Below are positions 5,305-6,790 of a DNA stretch of 6,790 nt, in pieces (positions within the stretch are counted from its first letter, which is position 1; each line of letters opens with the position of its first letter). Source of the stretch: Acidobacteriota bacterium (GTDB taxonomy: Bacteria > Acidobacteriota > Vicinamibacteria > Vicinamibacterales > SCN-69-37); contig JANLHE010000013.1 in NCBI GenBank assembly GCA_024653875.1, forward strand, positions 1 through 6,790, written 5' to 3'. The notes under the pieces were generated by a model. The model saw only the letters and a program-made list of their open reading frames with translations, did not search any database and was not told where the DNA came from. The translations under genes and the position numbers were made by a program.

Positions 5305-6426
5305 ATGGTGTCTGACGTGCTCACCGAAAGGGACACCGACGTGGTGGCGCGGGCGCTTCTGCGGCCAGGACCGGACACCGCCGCCTGCCGTCTGCTCAAA
5401 GACGAGGATCTGGGACTTCTTGAGTTGGCGCGGCAGCTGCAGATCGCCGAGCCCGAGGTGGCCGGGCGCATCGAGGAGGCCCGCCGGCGGGCCTCCGGGG
5501 CCCTGGCCGCGGCCCGTGCGCGCGGGTTGTCGTTCCTGCCGCTCCGCGCGCCGGAGTATCCCGCGTGGCTGGCCCAGATTCCCGACCCGCCAGTGGGTTT
5601 GTGGTGGAAAGGCGTGGCGCCGCTGCCGGAGCGGAGCGTGGCGATTGTCGGGTCGCGTCGCGCCACGCCCGCCGGCCTCCTGGTGGCCCGGCAGCTGGCG
5701 CGGGATCTCGCCACGGCCGGGTGGACGATCGTGAGTGGCATGGCGCTTGGCGTGGATGGCGCCGCCCACGCCGCGGCCCTCGAGGCGGGGGGCACGACCG
5801 TGGCGGTCCTCGGGTGCGGTGCGGACATCGTGTACCCCTACGCGCATCGGGTCCTGGCCGAACGCATCACCGCGCAGGGCCAAATCGTCAGCGAGTTTCT
5901 TCCGGGCACGCCCCCCTGCGCCTGGCACTTCCCCCTGAGAAACCGCATCATCAGCGGCCTGTCGCGGGCGGTGGTCGTGGTGGAGGCCTCCGACAAAAGC
6001 GGGTCGCTCATCACCGCCAGGCTGGCGATGGAGCAGGGACGCGACGTGCTGGCGGTGCCTGGCGGGGTCGCCTCGGGCCGGTACCGGGGGTGCCACGCCC
6101 TGATCAAGGATGGGGCGCGGCTGGTCGAAACGGTGGACGACGTGCTGGATGAGCTGGAGGGGGTCTCGCGGCGGCCACTGGAGGGCCAGTCCGGTAAGTT
6201 GATGTTTATCAGTGACTTAGAGGCGCAAATGGCCGTCGGTGAGCCCTACGGGGTTGACGACCTGGCCTCTTTAACCGGACGATTGGCGGCTGACCTGCTC
6301 TCGGAACTCGGGTCCCTGGAAGTGGAAGGCAGGATTGCGCGGACGGCCGGCGGTTATTTCGTCCGGCTTGACGCGGCTGCTAACGTAACGCGAGGCACCG
6401 CATCTTTTTTATGGCAAAAGCATTAG
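5305..6426 (+). CDS. dprA: DNA-processing protein DprA (Smf)
   Basis: The product is 373 residues, normal for DprA. A helical N-terminal region (~1-75, SAM-like) leads into the Rossmann-type core: SVAIVGSRRAT at 111-121, SGMALGVDGAAH at 144-155, VLGCGADIVYP at 168-178, FPLRNRIISGLS at 209-220, SGSLITA at 232-238, AVPGG at 250-254 and LIKDGA at 266-271. A winged-helix-like domain at ~303-354 (GVDDLASLTG ... GRIARTAGGYFVRL) completes it. DprA binds incoming single-stranded DNA and loads RecA during natural transformation; it is also present in species not known to be competent. ATG 5305 is preferred because AAGG (5295-5298) lies 6 nt upstream; GTG 5287 is in frame but has no good site. Its last 16 bases overlap topA. 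dprA next to topA is a common arrangement. Confidence 0.95.
   Translation: MVSDVLTERDTDVVARALLRPGPDTAACRLLKDEDLGLLELARQLQIAEPEVAGRIEEARRRASGALAAARARGLSFLPLRAPEYPAWLAQIPDPPVGLWWKGVAPLPERSVAIVGSRRATPAGLLVARQLARDLATAGWTIVSGMALGVDGAAHAAALEAGGTTVAVLGCGADIVYPYAHRVLAERITAQGQIVSEFLPGTPPCAWHFPLRNRIISGLSRAVVVVEASDKSGSLITARLAMEQGRDVLAVPGGVASGRYRGCHALIKDGARLVETVDDVLDELEGVSRRPLEGQSGKLMFISDLEAQMAVGEPYGVDDLASLTGRLAADLLSELGSLEVEGRIARTAGGYFVRLDAAANVTRGTASFLWQKH
6392..6411 (+). other. candidate -1 frameshift signal at the dprA/topA junction
   Basis: GAGG (6392-6395), a 9-nt spacer, then T TTT TTA (6405-6411). The heptamer is in the X XXY YYZ register of the dprA frame: its codons are TCT, TTT, TTA. After a -1 slip the next codon is ATG at 6411, the topA start. 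A Shine-Dalgarno-like element about 10 nt upstream is the stimulator layout known from E. coli dnaX. I see no strong downstream hairpin; only a 4-bp TCGC/GCGA stem stands after the heptamer. Function is not shown. Confidence 0.3.
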
Positions 6427-6790
6427 TCGTGGTCGAATCGCCCGCGAAGGCGAAAACGATCAACAAGTATCTGGGGCGCGACTACAAAGTCCTCGCGTCC
6501 ATGGGGCACGTCCGGGACCTTCCCAAGAACAAGCTGGGGGTCGACGTGGAGGACGGGTTCAAGCCCGACTACGTCATCATTCCGGATCGGGCGAAGGTCA
6601 TCAAAGAGCTGAAGGACGCCGCCAAGGGCGTCGAGCAGATCTTCATCGCGACCGATCCTGACCGCGAGGGGGAGGCGATCGGCTGGCATCTGGCCGAGGA
6701 GCTGGGCAGCAAGAAGCGCAAGGTGCACCGCCTCATGTTCAACGAGATCACCAAGAAGGCGATTCTCGAGGCGGTCGCCCATCCCGGCGA
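6411..6790 (+). CDS. topA: DNA topoisomerase I, N-terminal part (cut by window edge)
   Basis: The visible 126 residues are the start of type IA topoisomerase I, which relaxes negatively supercoiled DNA. The TOPRIM domain shows LVVVESPAKAKTINKYLG at 5-22 (Glu9 is the conserved acidic residue), the SMGHVRDLP motif at 30-38, and the metal-binding TDPDREGEAIGWHL at 81-94, with Asp82, Asp84 and Glu86. FNEIT at 110-114 follows. The active-site tyrosine lies beyond the window. The ATG at 6411 gives the family's usual MAKALVVVESPAKA start. It overlaps the dprA stop by 16 bases. The nearest Shine-Dalgarno-like GAGG is 15 nt upstream, too far for good initiation, and a six-T run stands directly before the ATG, so translation probably depends on ribosomes coming from dprA. 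Confidence 0.96.
   Translation, partial: MAKALVVVESPAKAKTINKYLGRDYKVLASMGHVRDLPKNKLGVDVEDGFKPDYVIIPDRAKVIKELKDAAKGVEQIFIATDPDREGEAIGWHLAEELGSKKRKVHRLMFNEITKKAILEAVAHPG

Noticed and set aside
4851..5828. Minus-strand open frame of 325 codons across the intergenic gap into dprA
   Set aside because: It is out of frame with the TPR gene and antisense to dprA. Its sequence is Ser/Arg/Ala-rich noise, and the TPR frame at 4769-5155 is clearly the real one.
5293..6096. Minus-strand open frame of 267 codons
   Set aside because: It is antisense to the conserved DprA core and shows no family motif.
6380..6410. Intrinsic terminator ending in the six-T run before topA
   Set aside because: Only a 3-bp GCG/CGC stem can be drawn before the T run, and the run is inside dprA just ahead of the topA start, so termination there is implausible.

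Overview
The window is high-GC bacterial chromosomal DNA with housekeeping content. No RNA genes, insertion sequences, phage genes or CRISPR arrays are visible. Two exported proteins (one a likely lipoprotein) suggest an organism with an outer membrane. Gene content, gene order and the style of the proteins would fit an Acidobacteriota-like (Vicinamibacteria-type) genome, but that placement is an impression and no marker here proves it.

Layout. The left edge holds the last 43 codons of a plus-strand thymidylate kinase (tmk). Its 3' end overlaps, tail to tail, a ComF-family phosphoribosyltransferase gene. From there to about 5155 everything real lies on the minus strand, read right to left: a small exported TPR protein, an overlapping lipoprotein of unknown function, rplU (L21), rpmA (L27), obgE (ribosome-assembly GTPase), nadD (NAD biosynthesis), rsfS (ribosomal silencing factor) and comF. 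The obgE-nadD-rsfS part is packed very tightly: TAG followed at once by TTG, then a GTGA overlap, then an ATGA overlap. This points to one translationally coupled unit joining 50S assembly and silencing to NAD supply. A divergent intergenic region (5156-5304) separates this block from plus-strand dprA (DNA processing, transformation) and topA (topoisomerase I, cut by the right edge). dprA and topA overlap by 16 bases.

Hunt result. I see no new defence or mobile system. The most distinctive observation is at the dprA/topA junction. A T TTT TTA heptamer lies exactly in the dprA reading frame, 9 nt after a GAGG, and a -1 shift there would enter the topA frame precisely at the TopA start codon. 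Other points are an unusual basic, repeat-bearing N-terminal extension on RsfS, the overlapping TPR/lipoprotein pair of unknown role, hairpins in the rplU leader and at the rplU stop codon, an imperfect hairpin between rsfS and comF, and the 77-bp tail-to-tail overlap of tmk and comF.
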